DNA from: Phycisphaerae bacterium
Lineage (GTDB): Bacteria > Planctomycetota > Phycisphaerae > UBA1845 > Fen-1342
Direction of reading: 5' to 3'
DNA: 32,011 nucleotides
NCBI GenBank assembly: GCA_018056925.1
Contig: JAGPEO010000005.1
Location: 1 to 32,011 of the forward strand
The notes under the pieces were generated by a model. It had not been told where the DNA came from. It worked only from the letters and a program-made list of their open reading frames with translations, and did not search any database. A program made the position numbers and the translations under genes. Below, one piece after another: positions 1 to 9,135 of the stretch; position 1 is the stretch's first letter, and each line of letters begins with the position of its first letter.

Positions 1-2234
1 AACCACTGGCGATAAGCCTCGCCGATAGTGCAACCTTGGCCGAGCGGCGTGGTAAAGTCCACGAAATTGAGCATGCTGCCGCTCTTCGCGGAGGCAACGG
101 TGATCAGGCCATAAGTCGTATTGAATATGTAGGCGCCGGCCAGGTAGTTGTCATCGGTGAAGCGCCCCGGGCCGCAGGCGAACAAGTTATAGAACAGCAC
201 GGGCGGGTCGCGCTGCTGGATCGTCTCCGAGAGCACCCAGCCGCCGTCGCGATCGTAGAACGCGGCGATGTCAAACGGTATGCCGCTCGCACCGGCTTCC
301 CAAGACCCCTGTGCAGCGACTTCGCCCACGCTGGGCCGCACGCCGGCCTCGTCGCCGAGATAGTCCTGACTCAGGCGTGTGCCGAGGTCGGGGTTGACGT
401 AAGGGCCGTTCATGAGCCAGGTGCAGATGTAGGAAATGGGCTCGGGCTCCGGATCATATGTCAGCCCGGAGACTGCACTGCCGTCTGCATACGCAAAGCG
501 GGCGCTGAACCCGTGACGGCCCGCCCACTCCGACACCTTGACCAGCAGGCGGTTTTCGCCGGACAGCAGGTCAACGTAGACCTTTTTCATGTCGGGCGTG
601 AAGTCGCCGTAGCGGGAGTCATACACGATCTCGTCGCCATTAAGCCAGACGCGTGCCCCGTCATCGTAGCCGAGCCAAAGCTGGCACACGATTGGTGTTT
701 TCGCGTAGACTCGGGCAAAGGCGTATGTGACGCCGTAGTCTAATTCACCTCCATACAGATCGAGGTCGACGTATGCTCCGTCGGTGAAGTACTCGGTCCA
801 GATCTGGCCACCCATCACCTGCCCGGCGCTTGGGTTGACGTCGTACTCGGGGCCGCCCAGATAGCTCGTAGTCAGATAGCTCCAGAAGTTGTCGGGATCG
901 TCCTGATGAAAGCCGTTGACGAGCCAGCGGCGGATGAATTGCGGCTCATCGCTGTGGGTGTCGGGGTCGCTGAGTTGGTAGACCAAGTCAGGCATCGTGG
1001 CCAGCAGCGGATCAGTGAAGCGGGCCGAGAACCGGTAGTCGCCGCCCTCCTGGCTGATCTTGCACAGAAGCTGGTTCCAGCCTTCGTTGAGCGTGACGGC
1101 GTGGAAGAACTGGTCGGGGGCCCACTCCTGGTACACGTCGTGCGTGCAGACCAGTTCGGTGTTGAGCCAGGCCTTTATGCCATCGTCGCTGCCTAGCAGC
1201 AGGTAGGCGTCGCGCGTCGTGGGGCTGTAGACGTACACGTGGGCGTACGATGCGGACTCGGTCGGGGCCGTCGAGAAGTGATGGGCGCCGGAGTAGCTGT
1301 GGGCGCAAACCTGGACAAAATGCTGGCCGAGGTCCATCTGGTCGAGGTAGTCGGCCGCGGTCGTGTAATGGCCGTAGTCGTGCCGCACGACATTGGCGCC
1401 ATAGATTTGGTCCAGGTTGACCTCCATGTCAAACCAGTCCTTGTCGACGTATTCGAGGCCGCCCCAAGGTTGCGTCAGCGTGCCTGTCCAATAAGCGTGC
1501 GCTTTGGCGAGGTAGTCATTGATCAAGTCGGCCTCGGCGCCGTAGTCGAGCGTGTGTGCGTACAGCCGGGCAACGTAGAGCTCCGGGCCTTCGTCGCCGA
1601 TTCCGGCCTCATGGATCTCATAGTCGCCGTCGTGGTCGGCGTCCTGCCAGTGGCCGTCCAGGTCCATGTAGAACAAGTCGCTGGGGAAGACATCGCCGGA
1701 CACTTCGGCCCAGGCGGCGGCGATGTCGCCGATGAAGACGACGCCGGTGCAGCCGAATGCGTAGCGCTCCTGAATCCAGTCCTTGATGTCTTCCGGGGCT
1801 CCACCGGCCACTGTTTCGACGTAGACGGTGTAGCCTTCTGAAGCGAGGTCGGCGGCGTATTGGCTGAGGCTGTCTCTAATGCCGGGATAAAGTGTGCTAT
1901 TGACGAGGATCGCGAGGTGTTCGGCGGCGCGGCCAAGTGGGGCGGGCAGTTTGCGTGTCGGCGCGAAGAGATGCCGATCCGCGAACCTGGCGGGCGTGAG
2001 CGGATGCCGCAGTAGATACTCAGCGTATGTGCCGGGCAATTCGCCGTGAGGCGCCACCCAGCGCAGACGGGGGATGAAGCGGCCGTCTTGTCGTTGAGCG
2101 GAACCTGTTGAGGCGGAGGCTGCCGACGTCGCCGGCTGGTCTGAGCTTTGTGGCGCCGTTGGGTCGGCTGTTGCGTCGAGAGCAATGCTCGCTGCGAGCA
2201 TGACGGCAAGGTAGAAGCACCGTGCGTGTTTCAT
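1..2234 (-). CDS. Gingipain-like peptidase C25 family secreted protein, C-terminus cut by window edge
   Basis: The frame is open from ATG at 2234 to base 1 (744 codons), with AGGAG 8 nt before the start. The N-terminus MKHARCFYLAVMLAASIALD looks like a signal peptide, followed by a Ser/Thr/Ala-rich linker. Residues about 95-320 read like the N-terminal part of a C25 (gingipain) domain: ILVNSTLYPGI, then GVVFIGDIAAAW, then PSDLFYMDLDGHW, then CAHSYSG with a candidate catalytic His312. The second half resumes near residue 680 with NLFACGPGRF (candidate Cys687) and VASAKSGS. In ordinary C25 enzymes His and Cys are only a few dozen residues apart. Here about 340 residues lie between them, including two similar beta-sandwich modules (LGSDDGIKAWLN near 347, LGYDDGARVWLNG near 515) of PA14/CBM-like appearance. 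The true C-terminus, perhaps with a sorting domain, lies outside the window. Function is inferred: extracellular cysteine protease or binding protein. Confidence 0.75.
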   Translation of the reverse strand, partial: MKHARCFYLAVMLAASIALDATADPTAPQSSDQPATSAASASTGSAQRQDGRFIPRLRWVAPHGELPGTYAEYLLRHPLTPARFADRHLFAPTRKLPAPLGRAAEHLAILVNSTLYPGIRDSLSQYAADLASEGYTVYVETVAGGAPEDIKDWIQERYAFGCTGVVFIGDIAAAWAEVSGDVFPSDLFYMDLDGHWQDADHDGDYEIHEAGIGDEGPELYVARLYAHTLDYGAEADLINDYLAKAHAYWTGTLTQPWGGLEYVDKDWFDMEVNLDQIYGANVVRHDYGHYTTAADYLDQMDLGQHFVQVCAHSYSGAHHFSTAPTESASYAHVYVYSPTTRDAYLLLGSDDGIKAWLNTELVCTHDVYQEWAPDQFFHAVTLNEGWNQLLCKISQEGGDYRFSARFTDPLLATMPDLVYQLSDPDTHSDEPQFIRRWLVNGFHQDDPDNFWSYLTTSYLGGPEYDVNPSAGQVMGGQIWTEYFTDGAYVDLDLYGGELDYGVTYAFARVYAKTPIVCQLWLGYDDGARVWLNGDEIVYDSRYGDFTPDMKKVYVDLLSGENRLLVKVSEWAGRHGFSARFAYADGSAVSGLTYDPEPEPISYICTWLMNGPYVNPDLGTRLSQDYLGDEAGVRPSVGEVAAQGSWEAGASGIPFDIAAFYDRDGGWVLSETIQQRDPPVLFYNLFACGPGRFTDDNYLAGAYIFNTTYGLITVASAKSGSMLNFVDFTTPLGQGCTIGEAYRQW

Positions 2235-2542
2235 TGGATGGGCTCCTGTGAGGCTGATTGGGGGATGGGTTCCTGGGCAGCCATTTGGGGGACGGGGTTG
2301 GCGTGTCCGGTTCCGCGCGGCTGTGGCTGGACCGGTTTCGCAGTGCGAACTTCCTTCCCATACTCCGGCCGGTCATTGCTTTTCACGATTCCACTATATC
2401 GAAATCGGCTCGCCGGCCGCAAACGCAAGTGCAAATTGTTGACTTATTTCGCGGTGTGTAACGGACTCTAGTGGCCGCAGACACGACGTATCCTCTGGCC
2501 GCAGCTTTCGTTCCGGATTGGTCGGATAAGCGTGGATTTGTG
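2235..2542. other. 308-bp intergenic region upstream of the C25 gene
   Basis: I find no convincing gene here. The short frames are GC-skew artefacts. The stretch 2378-2460 is clearly more AT-rich than its surroundings and holds the promoter-like hexamers listed separately for the minus-strand C25 gene. The part next to 2542 should contain the 3' end of the dehydrogenase transcript, but I see no strong hairpin with a T-tract. Confidence 0.5.
2393..2422 (-). promoter_or_regulatory. Possible sigma70-type promoter of the C25 gene
   Basis: On the minus strand, TTGCGG (2417-2422) is followed after 18 nt by TATAGT (2393-2398). This lies in the AT-rich part of the intergenic region about 160 nt before the start codon. 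It is an inference from hexamer similarity only. Confidence 0.3.
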
Positions 2543-3460
2543 TCACGCTATTTGCAGATACGCCAGTACATCGTCTACTACGCCGAACATGCGCTGCAAG
2601 CCGCCGATGGTTCGGGCGGCGACGTGTGGCGTGAGAATGCAGTTGTCGCAAGCAAAGAGGGGGTCATCGGGCGGGAGCGGTTCTGGAAATGTCACATCCA
2701 GTGCCGCGCCGCCCAGACGGCCGGTCTGCAGGGCGGCGGTCAGGGCGCCCGTGTCTACTATGGCGCCCCGGGCGGTGTTGACCAGGAACGCGGTGGGGCG
2801 GAACTGAGCCAGCACTTCGGCGTTCACCAGCCCGCGCGTTTGATCGGTGAGCGGAACGTGCAGAGTCACGATGTCGCTCTGCGACCAGATCGTCGGTTTG
2901 TCCACGGCCTGCGCCGGGTAAGCCAGCGGACCGACGTCAATGATGTCGTTGTACAGTACGCGTGCCCCGCAACCGGCCGCACAAATCCGCCCGACGCGCG
3001 AGCCGATTCGGCCCATACCCACGATGCCTACCGTGAGCTCGCGCAGCTCGCGGCCATGCGGGGTTTGCCGCGCGGCCCGGAAATCACCCCCCCGATAAGC
3101 GCTTGCCAGCCGGGGCACCGGTCGCAGGAGTTGCAACATGAGGGCGACGGCGAACTCGGCGACCGCGTCCGAGGCGGCGGCGGGAACGTTCAGCACGGCG
3201 ATGCCGAGCTCTTCGGCCGCGTGCGCGTCGACGTTTTCCAACCCTACGCCGGCCACGCCGACCACGCGCAGCTTTCGGCCGGCTGAAAGGACGGTGCGGG
3301 TGACACGCGTTTCCGTGCGGGCCACGAGGGCATCGCAGTCGCCGATCAGCCGGCAGAGGGTCTGCTCATCGGGAGCAGGCGCGCGGACCACCTCTGCGCC
3401 GGCTTCCAGCCGGGCTTCGGAGGTCGCATCAAGCGGTGCTGCAAGTAAGACTTTGAACAT
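2543..3460 (-). CDS. D-isomer-specific 2-hydroxyacid dehydrogenase (phosphoglycerate-dehydrogenase-like)
   Basis: The 305-residue product has the two-domain layout of NAD-dependent 2-hydroxyacid dehydrogenases. The substrate-binding half (1-95, 285-305) surrounds a Rossmann half with GIVGMGRIG at 145-153. The expected catalytic triad is present: Arg231 in NTARGAIVD, Glu260 in DVTFPEPLP and His279 in LTPHVAA. It lacks the C-terminal ACT or ASB regulatory domains of long SerA enzymes, so it is the short type. It could oxidise 3-phosphoglycerate, but the family also reduces glyoxylate, hydroxypyruvate and other 2-oxoacids, and substrate cannot be read from the sequence. No Shine-Dalgarno motif precedes the ATG. 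The gene follows the PD40 gene on the same strand with a 114-bp gap that holds an inverted repeat, so co-transcription is uncertain. The symbol is left empty because serA activity is not established. Confidence 0.88.
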   Translation of the reverse strand: MFKVLLAAPLDATSEARLEAGAEVVRAPAPDEQTLCRLIGDCDALVARTETRVTRTVLSAGRKLRVVGVAGVGLENVDAHAAEELGIAVLNVPAAASDAVAEFAVALMLQLLRPVPRLASAYRGGDFRAARQTPHGRELRELTVGIVGMGRIGSRVGRICAAGCGARVLYNDIIDVGPLAYPAQAVDKPTIWSQSDIVTLHVPLTDQTRGLVNAEVLAQFRPTAFLVNTARGAIVDTGALTAALQTGRLGGAALDVTFPEPLPPDDPLFACDNCILTPHVAARTIGGLQRMFGVVDDVLAYLQIA

Positions 3461-3481
3461 CGCAAATCGGCAGCGTGTTTC

Positions 3482-3552
3482 GGGGGGGCGAGGCTCCCAC
3501 TCGCAAATCGCCAGGGCGACCGAGCTGCGCTCAGCAGAAGCTTCGCCCTCCC
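3482..3552. repeat. Imperfect inverted repeat between PD40 and dehydrogenase genes
   Basis: The left arm at 3482-3499 (GGGGGGGCGAGGCTCCCA) and the reverse complement of 3535-3552 (GGGAGGGCGAAGCTTCTG) match over most of 18 nt, around a 35-nt loop. The arms sit in the gap between two minus-strand genes, so the structure could end or stabilise the upstream transcript. GAGGGCGAAGCTTC-type sequences look like a dispersed element rather than a unique terminator, but only this copy is in the window. Confidence 0.5.
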
Positions 3553-3574
3553 GCGCCGCGGGGTTCGTCAGGAA

Positions 3575-4708
3575 CTAGTCGCGGCTCTGTTCGGATGGCT
3601 TTTCGACCGGCTCCGCCCGCAGTTCGCCTTCCGGGGTCAGGCCGATGAATTCCGCCATGAAAATCTGCGGCGCGTCGACGCCGCGTTTTGAGGTCCACAT
3701 CATGTACCGCCCGTCGGGGGAGAACACGGGCAAGCCGTCAAAAGCGGGATCCGCGGTTACGCGATGGCTCTCTGAGCCGTCCTCGCGGACAAGGTAGAGG
3801 TCGTAGCTCGGATGGCGCGGGTCCGAATGGTCGCCGCGGGTATAGATGACCCATTTTCCGGAAGGATGATAAAACGGGCACCAGTGGAGAATTTCATGGT
3901 CGGTGAGGGCGCGTTCGTCGGTGCCCTCCAAGTTGTTGGTGAAGATTTGCATTGTGCCGCTATCGATGTCCCGCCGGTTTGAACGGTAAATGACGCGTTT
4001 GCCATCGGGGCTGAAGAACGGCCCGCCGTCATAGCCTGGGGCGGTCGTAATGCGGCGCAGATTTTTCCCGTCGTCGGCGTCGCAAATGTAGATGTCCAAG
4101 TTGTCGTCGCGGCTGGAGCAGAAGACGATCAATTTCCCATCGGGCGAATAGGCACATTCGGCGTCGTAATCAGGTCCGGTAATAAGCGGCCGCAACTGTC
4201 CGGTCGCGAACGTGTATTCATATACGTCCATGCCGGGATAGAAAGGCCAAGTGTACCTGCGGGCGCCGACTCGTTTGACGACTTTTTCGATTTCCTCCGG
4301 CATTTTTGGCGGCCGCTGGTCAAGGTGATTCGACGCGAAAATCATCTTTTCGTTGCTGGGATGGAAGAACGAGCAGGTAGTTGCGCCTTGGCCGGTGCTG
4401 ACCATTTTCAGTCCCGTACCGTCCACGTTCATGACGTAGATTTGGTACTCGGATTGGCCTTTGGGATAGGCCTGGAAGCAGATTCGCTTCCCATCCGGCG
4501 AGAAATACGCCTCGCCGGCGCGGTCCAGCCCCATTTCGGTGGACGTCATCTGCCGCACGCCACGGAACCAGCGTGCCTCGTGCTCGGCGGGCGAGACAGA
4601 CGAAGTGCTCTGCGTCTCTTGTGCGGCTGGCGCCGCGGCTTCGCAAATGGAAAAAGAGATTAGCAGGGCAAACAGGGTGCTGTAGTGAACCAACGAACCA
4701 AACCGCAC
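3575..4708 (-). CDS. Secreted PD40/TolB-type beta-propeller protein
   Basis: The 377-residue product starts at GTG 4708. That start is preceded by a perfect AAGGAGG 5 nt away and gives a clean signal peptide (VRFGSLVHYSTLFALLISFS). The longer upstream reading has no such support. After a Ser/Thr-rich linker the protein is built of WD40-like PD40 blades, each with an F/Y-SPDGK core: AYFSPDGKRI, AYSPDGKLIVF, FFSPDGKRVIY, FYHPSGKWVIY and VFSPDGRYMMW. Such blades are shared with the periplasmic TolB propeller and with DPP-type peptidases, but there is no peptidase domain here and no Tol-Pal neighbour. The likely role is a periplasmic or extracellular binding propeller. The Cys in the signal region does not fit a lipobox. 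A promoter-like element with an overlapping palindrome lies upstream. Confidence 0.85.
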   Translation of the reverse strand: MRFGSLVHYSTLFALLISFSICEAAAPAAQETQSTSSVSPAEHEARWFRGVRQMTSTEMGLDRAGEAYFSPDGKRICFQAYPKGQSEYQIYVMNVDGTGLKMVSTGQGATTCSFFHPSNEKMIFASNHLDQRPPKMPEEIEKVVKRVGARRYTWPFYPGMDVYEYTFATGQLRPLITGPDYDAECAYSPDGKLIVFCSSRDDNLDIYICDADDGKNLRRITTAPGYDGGPFFSPDGKRVIYRSNRRDIDSGTMQIFTNNLEGTDERALTDHEILHWCPFYHPSGKWVIYTRGDHSDPRHPSYDLYLVREDGSESHRVTADPAFDGLPVFSPDGRYMMWTSKRGVDAPQIFMAEFIGLTPEGELRAEPVEKPSEQSRD

Positions 4709-4713
4709 GTTGT

Positions 4714-4720
4714 CCTCCTT
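4714..4720 (-). promoter_or_regulatory. Ribosome binding site deciding the GTG start of the PD40 gene
   Basis: AAGGAGG on the minus strand lies 5 nt before GTG at 4708. It is the strongest Shine-Dalgarno motif in this region and rules against the longer reading that begins 33 codons upstream. Confidence 0.8.
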
Positions 4721-4780
4721 TGTGATCGCGAAGCGTGGCGTATCCGGCCCACGAACACCGCCCACGGTTCGAATATTCGC

Positions 4781-4796
4781 GCGCTTATGTAAGCGC
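4781..4796. promoter_or_regulatory. Palindrome overlapping the PD40-gene promoter, possible operator
   Basis: GCGCTTA (4781-4787) and TAAGCGC (4790-4796) form a perfect inverted repeat with a 2-nt centre. It overlaps the proposed -10 hexamer of the minus-strand promoter, where a repressor would bind. A second palindrome, CGAATATTCG, lies at 4770-4779. Confidence 0.35.
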
Positions 4797-4814
4797 CTTT
4801 TCGACAAGAGTCAA
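4786..4814 (-). promoter_or_regulatory. Possible promoter of the PD40 gene
   Basis: TTGACT (4809-4814) is followed after exactly 17 nt by TACATA (4786-4791) on the minus strand. The -35 is near consensus and the -10 is weak. A transcript starting near 4780 would have a leader of about 70 nt. Confidence 0.4.
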
Positions 4815-4899
4815 TTAAGCTGGCCGTCTGAGGTTGCATACGTGAAGCGGTAGGATTTTCGGAGTTCGGCATTTACAAACCCATGTAACATTGGGTGTT

Positions 4900-7800
4900 A
4901 TGGCTGATTTGCGCCATCCACAATCTCCGACCTCGCCCAGCCCGCCATCGGCCACGACCCGCTCTGCGCCCGCGGATCAGGCGACGGCTGCCGCGGTAAA
5001 TGGCGGCGATTCGTCGGCGCCGGCTGAACTCAACGCGCCTGGGACCCACCCTGATGATCCGACGCTTGCCTCGAGCGACGCGCTCAAGGGTATTGTCGAC
5101 CTGGAAGGCGCTCGAATCGCCGGCTATCAGCTCCTGGAAGAACTGCACCGCGGCGGCCAGGGCGTAGTGTATAAGGCGATCCAGCTTGGCACGAAACGCT
5201 GCGTAGCTTTGAAGGTGATGCTCGAGGGGCCTTTCGCGAGCGAGGCGACCCGGCGGCGCTTCGAGCGCGAGGTCGAACTCGCCGCCTCGCTCCGGCATCC
5301 CTCCATCGTCACCATCCTCGACTCCGGTGTAAGCGCAGGCCGGTTCTACTTCGCCATGGAGTACATCGACGGGCTGCGCCTCGACCGGTACCTGGCCAAG
5401 TCGCGGCCCAGCCTGCGTGAGACGCTGACGCTGTTCGAGAAGATCTGCGCGGCAGTGAATTACGCCCACCAGCGCGGCGTGATCCACCGCGACCTGAAAC
5501 CGCCGAACATCCTGGTGGATGAGGCCGCTGAGCCGCACATACTGGACTTCGGCCTGGCCAAAGCTGCCCGGCAGGCTGACCCGGAAGGCTCGACCCTGCA
5601 AGGGCTCTCTACGGCCGGCCAGCTACTCGGCACGGTGGCGTACATGTCGCCCGAGCAGACCGTTGGTTCGCAAGACGTGGATGTGCGTTCCGACGTCTAC
5701 TCCCTGGGCGTGGTCTTCTATGAAGCTCTACTGGGCGAGTTACCGTACGCCGTCGAAGGCCCATTGGGCGAGGTGCTGAGGCGAATCCTCGAAGATGAGC
5801 CGCGGCGGCCGCGCGACCTGCGAAACGGCTCGCGTTTTGGGCATCTTCTGAACGACGAGCTGGAAACCATTCTGCTCAAGGCGCTGGAGAAGGACCCGGC
5901 GCGGCGCTACCAGACAGCGGGCGAATTGGGGCGCGATTTGCGGCGGCTGCTGGACGGCGAACCGATCGAAGCCAAACCGGCCGGCGGATTGTACGTATTT
6001 CGCAAGATGCTGCGACGTTACCGGTTGCAGGCCGGGATTGCGTTCGCAGCGTTCACCACGTTGGTCGTGTGCCTGGTCCTGTTCGCGACTTTGTGGCGCA
6101 AGGCCAGTGAAGCGGCCGCGCGGGCGGCGCAGCAGGAGGCCATTGCCTGGCAACATGAGGCCGCGGCGCAGCGGGCCCGCGAAGAAGCCGACCAGGGACG
6201 GCAGGAACTGGAGCAGGCGCTGATTGAGCAGACGCTGCAACGCGGGCGGCTGGCTGAAATGCGCGGCGACCTGGTTCTGGCGCGCGATCACTACTGGGAC
6301 GCGTATGACCACGGCAGCCCCGCGGCGCAATGGGCCCTGCGGCAGTACTACCAGGGCAGCGGCGACGTGGGCGCCGACGTGTTGTTCTGTGCCCGCGAAG
6401 GCCCCGTTTCGATCTCACGCGACGGCACGCTGGCCGCCTTCTGCGAGTTCCCCGAGTCAATCACCGTGCGCCGCCTGGCCGACGCACAAACGCTGCGCTG
6501 GCTGCGCGCTCCGGGCCGCGTAGAAGTTCTGAACGTGTACGCCGACGGGACAGTCTGCGCCGGTGGCGCCGGCTGGGCGCGCCTCTGGCGTCCGGACTCC
6601 TTCAGTCCGGCGCTGGCCCATGAACTGCCCGACGATTTCGTGCTCCGCGCGATACACTTGGTCAATAGCGACGACCTGTTGCTGGTCGGCGACAAGTCAA
6701 TCCGCCTGGCGCGTTCTGGACAATCCGGTCCGGACGAACGCCTCAACCTGATTGGCATCCTGGTGGGAAACACTGATTGTCTGCCCGAACAGAACCTCCT
6801 GGCGGCCGCGACTTCGGCCGGAGTCGAACTGGTCGCAATCGACGAAGAAGGCGGATTGCGTTCTGAAGTGGTCAGTCTGCGCGACGTTGGCTCGTCTGTG
6901 CGCCACGTGGTCTTTTCCGGGCGATACCTGTTCGCAGCCACGGCTGAGGCGCTCTACCGCACCGCCACTAGCGGCGCGGCGCTGGGAGTCTGGCAGAGCG
7001 CGCCGGAAGTCCCGCTCACCTGGAGGACCTTCGGCGAGTGGGACCTGCTGGACCTGAATCCCGCCGCGCGAGCGCTCGTGGTAGGGATGCGTGACGGCCG
7101 TATTCTGCTGTTCCGCCGCGGGCGCCTCGAACATACGTGGCAAGTCAGCGCGGGCCTGCTGGGACTGCGACTGACATCCGACGCGGCGTCTGTACTGACG
7201 CTGGACAAGGCCGGCACGGTCACGCGTTGGGAGCCGCCCGCACCGCGTGAAGATCGCCGGATTCTCGCGCAGCGCCCGGCCGGCTGGGCCGTGGCCGATG
7301 ACAGTTCGGCGGTGCTGGTGGCTGACGAGGAGCAGCGTATTTATGCCTACGCCCCGCGGCGCGGCTCGGAGTGTGAGGCCATTCCCATCCGTCGCGGGTT
7401 GCGGCGGCACCTGCCTCGTTCGGATCATCTGGCTCTGGGCGTCAGCCGCGACGCCGAGCGCGTGGTGATCTGCGCGGACGGTATGGTGCGGTTGCGTGAT
7501 CGCGCCTCGGGGGCGGCCTACAACGCCACTTGGAGTGATGAAAGTGCCGCGGTTCTCAAGGCGGTCGCTCTGACCGGCGATGGGCAATACCTGGCGTTCT
7601 ACTCGCAGAGCGAAGCGGGCGATCGGCAGCACGTTACCTTTTATCGCTGGCAGCCGCGCGTACAAACGAGCCGCAGTATTGATCTGGCGACGCTGTTGCC
7701 GGCCTGCGGGCCGCCCGTGGAATTCGTGGGGAGCGCCATTCGCGAACTGGCGTTTTTGCCGGGGACGGCCCGGCTGGCGGTGGTCCGCTCGAACGGGGAA

Positions 7801-9117
7801 CTTGTTCTGCTGGACGCCGAGGGGGATGGTACGGCCGGGCCGGCTTCGGCTGGGACCAGCCCGGTCCCGCCGCCTGCCGCGTGGATGATTTTGGAATCGC
7901 CCGCTTTCGCCATGTCGTTTGATGGGCGCGGTGAGCAGTTGGCGCTCGCTTGCGATGACGGCTTTATCCGGATCGTCGCGCTGGCGGATGCCAAGCTGAA
8001 GGGCCGCATCCGCCCGCCCGAACCGATACGCAGCCTGGCCTTCAACCCGGGCGGGCGCGTGCTTCTGACGCTGGATGATCAGGGCAAGGTCAGCATCCTC
8101 GATCTGGCGACGGGCGACAGCGTCCTGCACGTGCCGCTGACCACGGGCCAGGCCGGCCTGCTGGCCACGTGGATTGGCGGCAACGACGCCGTGCTGTTGG
8201 GCCAGCCGGGAGGTTTATACGAACACGACTTCGCGCGGGTCGATGCGCTGATCGCCCAAAACGTCTCTTATGCGCGGCAACGCGCGGTGGCGCGGCAATT
8301 GGCCGAGGGGGATGTCGAGCGCGCGTGGGAACGGAGCGACGCGCTGGAACTGGTAGACCCGTGGCGCGCCGCTGGCATGCGCCTGCTCGTGCTCGAAACC
8401 GCATTGCGCCGCCGCTCGCAAGTAATCCCGTCGGCCTGGCTCGCGGTTACCGCGTCGGCTACGGAAGCCGCCGTTTGGCTGCGGCTGGGACACGCGGCAT
8501 ACGAGGGCGAGCGCTTCGCGGAGGCCAAGACCTGGCTGGAACGCAGCGCCGAACTGAGCGGCACTCAACTCGACGCCAGCAGCGAACGGCGCATCGCCCA
8601 ATGCCGGTATCTGGCCGGCGAGTACCTGGCGGCGGCCGAAGCCTTCGCCCAGCTTTCAGCTCGGCCGGATCTCGACAGCACGCTTCTGCCGGCCGTACAG
8701 CTTGAGCAAGTTGCCGCCTTGGTTCTCGGGCAGGAGACGGCCAAAGCACGCTCTGTGGCCGCCCGCATCGGCGGCCTGGGGCGTGCGGGTGTGCGCCTGG
8801 ATCCTGGCGCGACGGGTGCAGCGCGGCAGATTGCACGCACGCTAACGGGGCTGGAGTCTGAAATTCCCACAATGCCGATCGGTCTCGAAGCTGATGGTCC
8901 GGTCAGGCTGCTCACGCAACTCGCCGAAGCAAACCTGCGCAGCATGGATTTGCGCTTTCACGATGATGCCCAATTCTTCGCGGGCGAGCTGGCACGCGCT
9001 TCCGGGCAGACGCAGCGCGCCATCGCGGCCTATCAGCGCTGCATCGACCTGGCGCGTGACGAGTGGCCTTCGGGCTGGGCCCGCTATCGCCTGCGCCAAT
9101 TGTCGGATGGCATTTGA
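4900..9117 (+). CDS. Transmembrane Ser/Thr protein kinase with C-terminal propeller and TPR-like region
   Basis: The product is about 1405 residues from ATG 4900. An in-frame TTG at 4891 is the alternative start, and neither has a good Shine-Dalgarno motif. Residues 1-70 are a Pro/Ser/Ala-rich disordered head. Residues 75-350 are a Hanks-type kinase: HRGGQGVVYKA glycine loop, VALK lysine (105), HRDLKPPN catalytic loop (Asp198), DFG (216-218), GTVAYMSPEQ and DVRSDVYSLG. The kinase should be active because every key residue is present. A single membrane helix (about 377-400) is followed by an Ala/Glu/Gln-rich coiled coil and a long region of propeller-like strands (about 470-1130). The end (about 1150-1405) looks TPR-like: WLRLGHAAYEGERFAEAKTW and GQTQRAIAAYQRCIDLA. 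This layout is typical of large planctomycete sensor kinases. Target and signal are unknown. purD follows after 18 nt. Confidence 0.9.
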   Translation: MADLRHPQSPTSPSPPSATTRSAPADQATAAAVNGGDSSAPAELNAPGTHPDDPTLASSDALKGIVDLEGARIAGYQLLEELHRGGQGVVYKAIQLGTKRCVALKVMLEGPFASEATRRRFEREVELAASLRHPSIVTILDSGVSAGRFYFAMEYIDGLRLDRYLAKSRPSLRETLTLFEKICAAVNYAHQRGVIHRDLKPPNILVDEAAEPHILDFGLAKAARQADPEGSTLQGLSTAGQLLGTVAYMSPEQTVGSQDVDVRSDVYSLGVVFYEALLGELPYAVEGPLGEVLRRILEDEPRRPRDLRNGSRFGHLLNDELETILLKALEKDPARRYQTAGELGRDLRRLLDGEPIEAKPAGGLYVFRKMLRRYRLQAGIAFAAFTTLVVCLVLFATLWRKASEAAARAAQQEAIAWQHEAAAQRAREEADQGRQELEQALIEQTLQRGRLAEMRGDLVLARDHYWDAYDHGSPAAQWALRQYYQGSGDVGADVLFCAREGPVSISRDGTLAAFCEFPESITVRRLADAQTLRWLRAPGRVEVLNVYADGTVCAGGAGWARLWRPDSFSPALAHELPDDFVLRAIHLVNSDDLLLVGDKSIRLARSGQSGPDERLNLIGILVGNTDCLPEQNLLAAATSAGVELVAIDEEGGLRSEVVSLRDVGSSVRHVVFSGRYLFAATAEALYRTATSGAALGVWQSAPEVPLTWRTFGEWDLLDLNPAARALVVGMRDGRILLFRRGRLEHTWQVSAGLLGLRLTSDAASVLTLDKAGTVTRWEPPAPREDRRILAQRPAGWAVADDSSAVLVADEEQRIYAYAPRRGSECEAIPIRRGLRRHLPRSDHLALGVSRDAERVVICADGMVRLRDRASGAAYNATWSDESAAVLKAVALTGDGQYLAFYSQSEAGDRQHVTFYRWQPRVQTSRSIDLATLLPACGPPVEFVGSAIRELAFLPGTARLAVVRSNGELVLLDAEGDGTAGPASAGTSPVPPPAAWMILESPAFAMSFDGRGEQLALACDDGFIRIVALADAKLKGRIRPPEPIRSLAFNPGGRVLLTLDDQGKVSILDLATGDSVLHVPLTTGQAGLLATWIGGNDAVLLGQPGGLYEHDFARVDALIAQNVSYARQRAVARQLAEGDVERAWERSDALELVDPWRAAGMRLLVLETALRRRSQVIPSAWLAVTASATEAAVWLRLGHAAYEGERFAEAKTWLERSAELSGTQLDASSERRIAQCRYLAGEYLAAAEAFAQLSARPDLDSTLLPAVQLEQVAALVLGQETAKARSVAARIGGLGRAGVRLDPGATGAARQIARTLTGLESEIPTMPIGLEADGPVRLLTQLAEANLRSMDLRFHDDAQFFAGELARASGQTQRAIAAYQRCIDLARDEWPSGWARYRLRQLSDGI

Positions 9118-9135
9118 TCGGCTACCGTGCCCGCC

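Noticed and set aside
36-1841. Several plus-strand open frames of 96-235 codons
   Set aside because: They lie antisense to the continuous C25 protease frame, which has a signal peptide, a Shine-Dalgarno motif and recognisable motifs. The plus frames show no family features.
2421-2460. Plus-strand promoter TTGACT near 2440
   Set aside because: No -10 hexamer at 16-18 nt and no plus-strand gene follows.
6697-8130. 477-codon antisense open frame inside the kinase gene
   Set aside because: Long antisense frames are common in GC-rich genes. The translation is Arg/Gln-rich, shows no domain, and the sense frame has clear kinase and propeller features.
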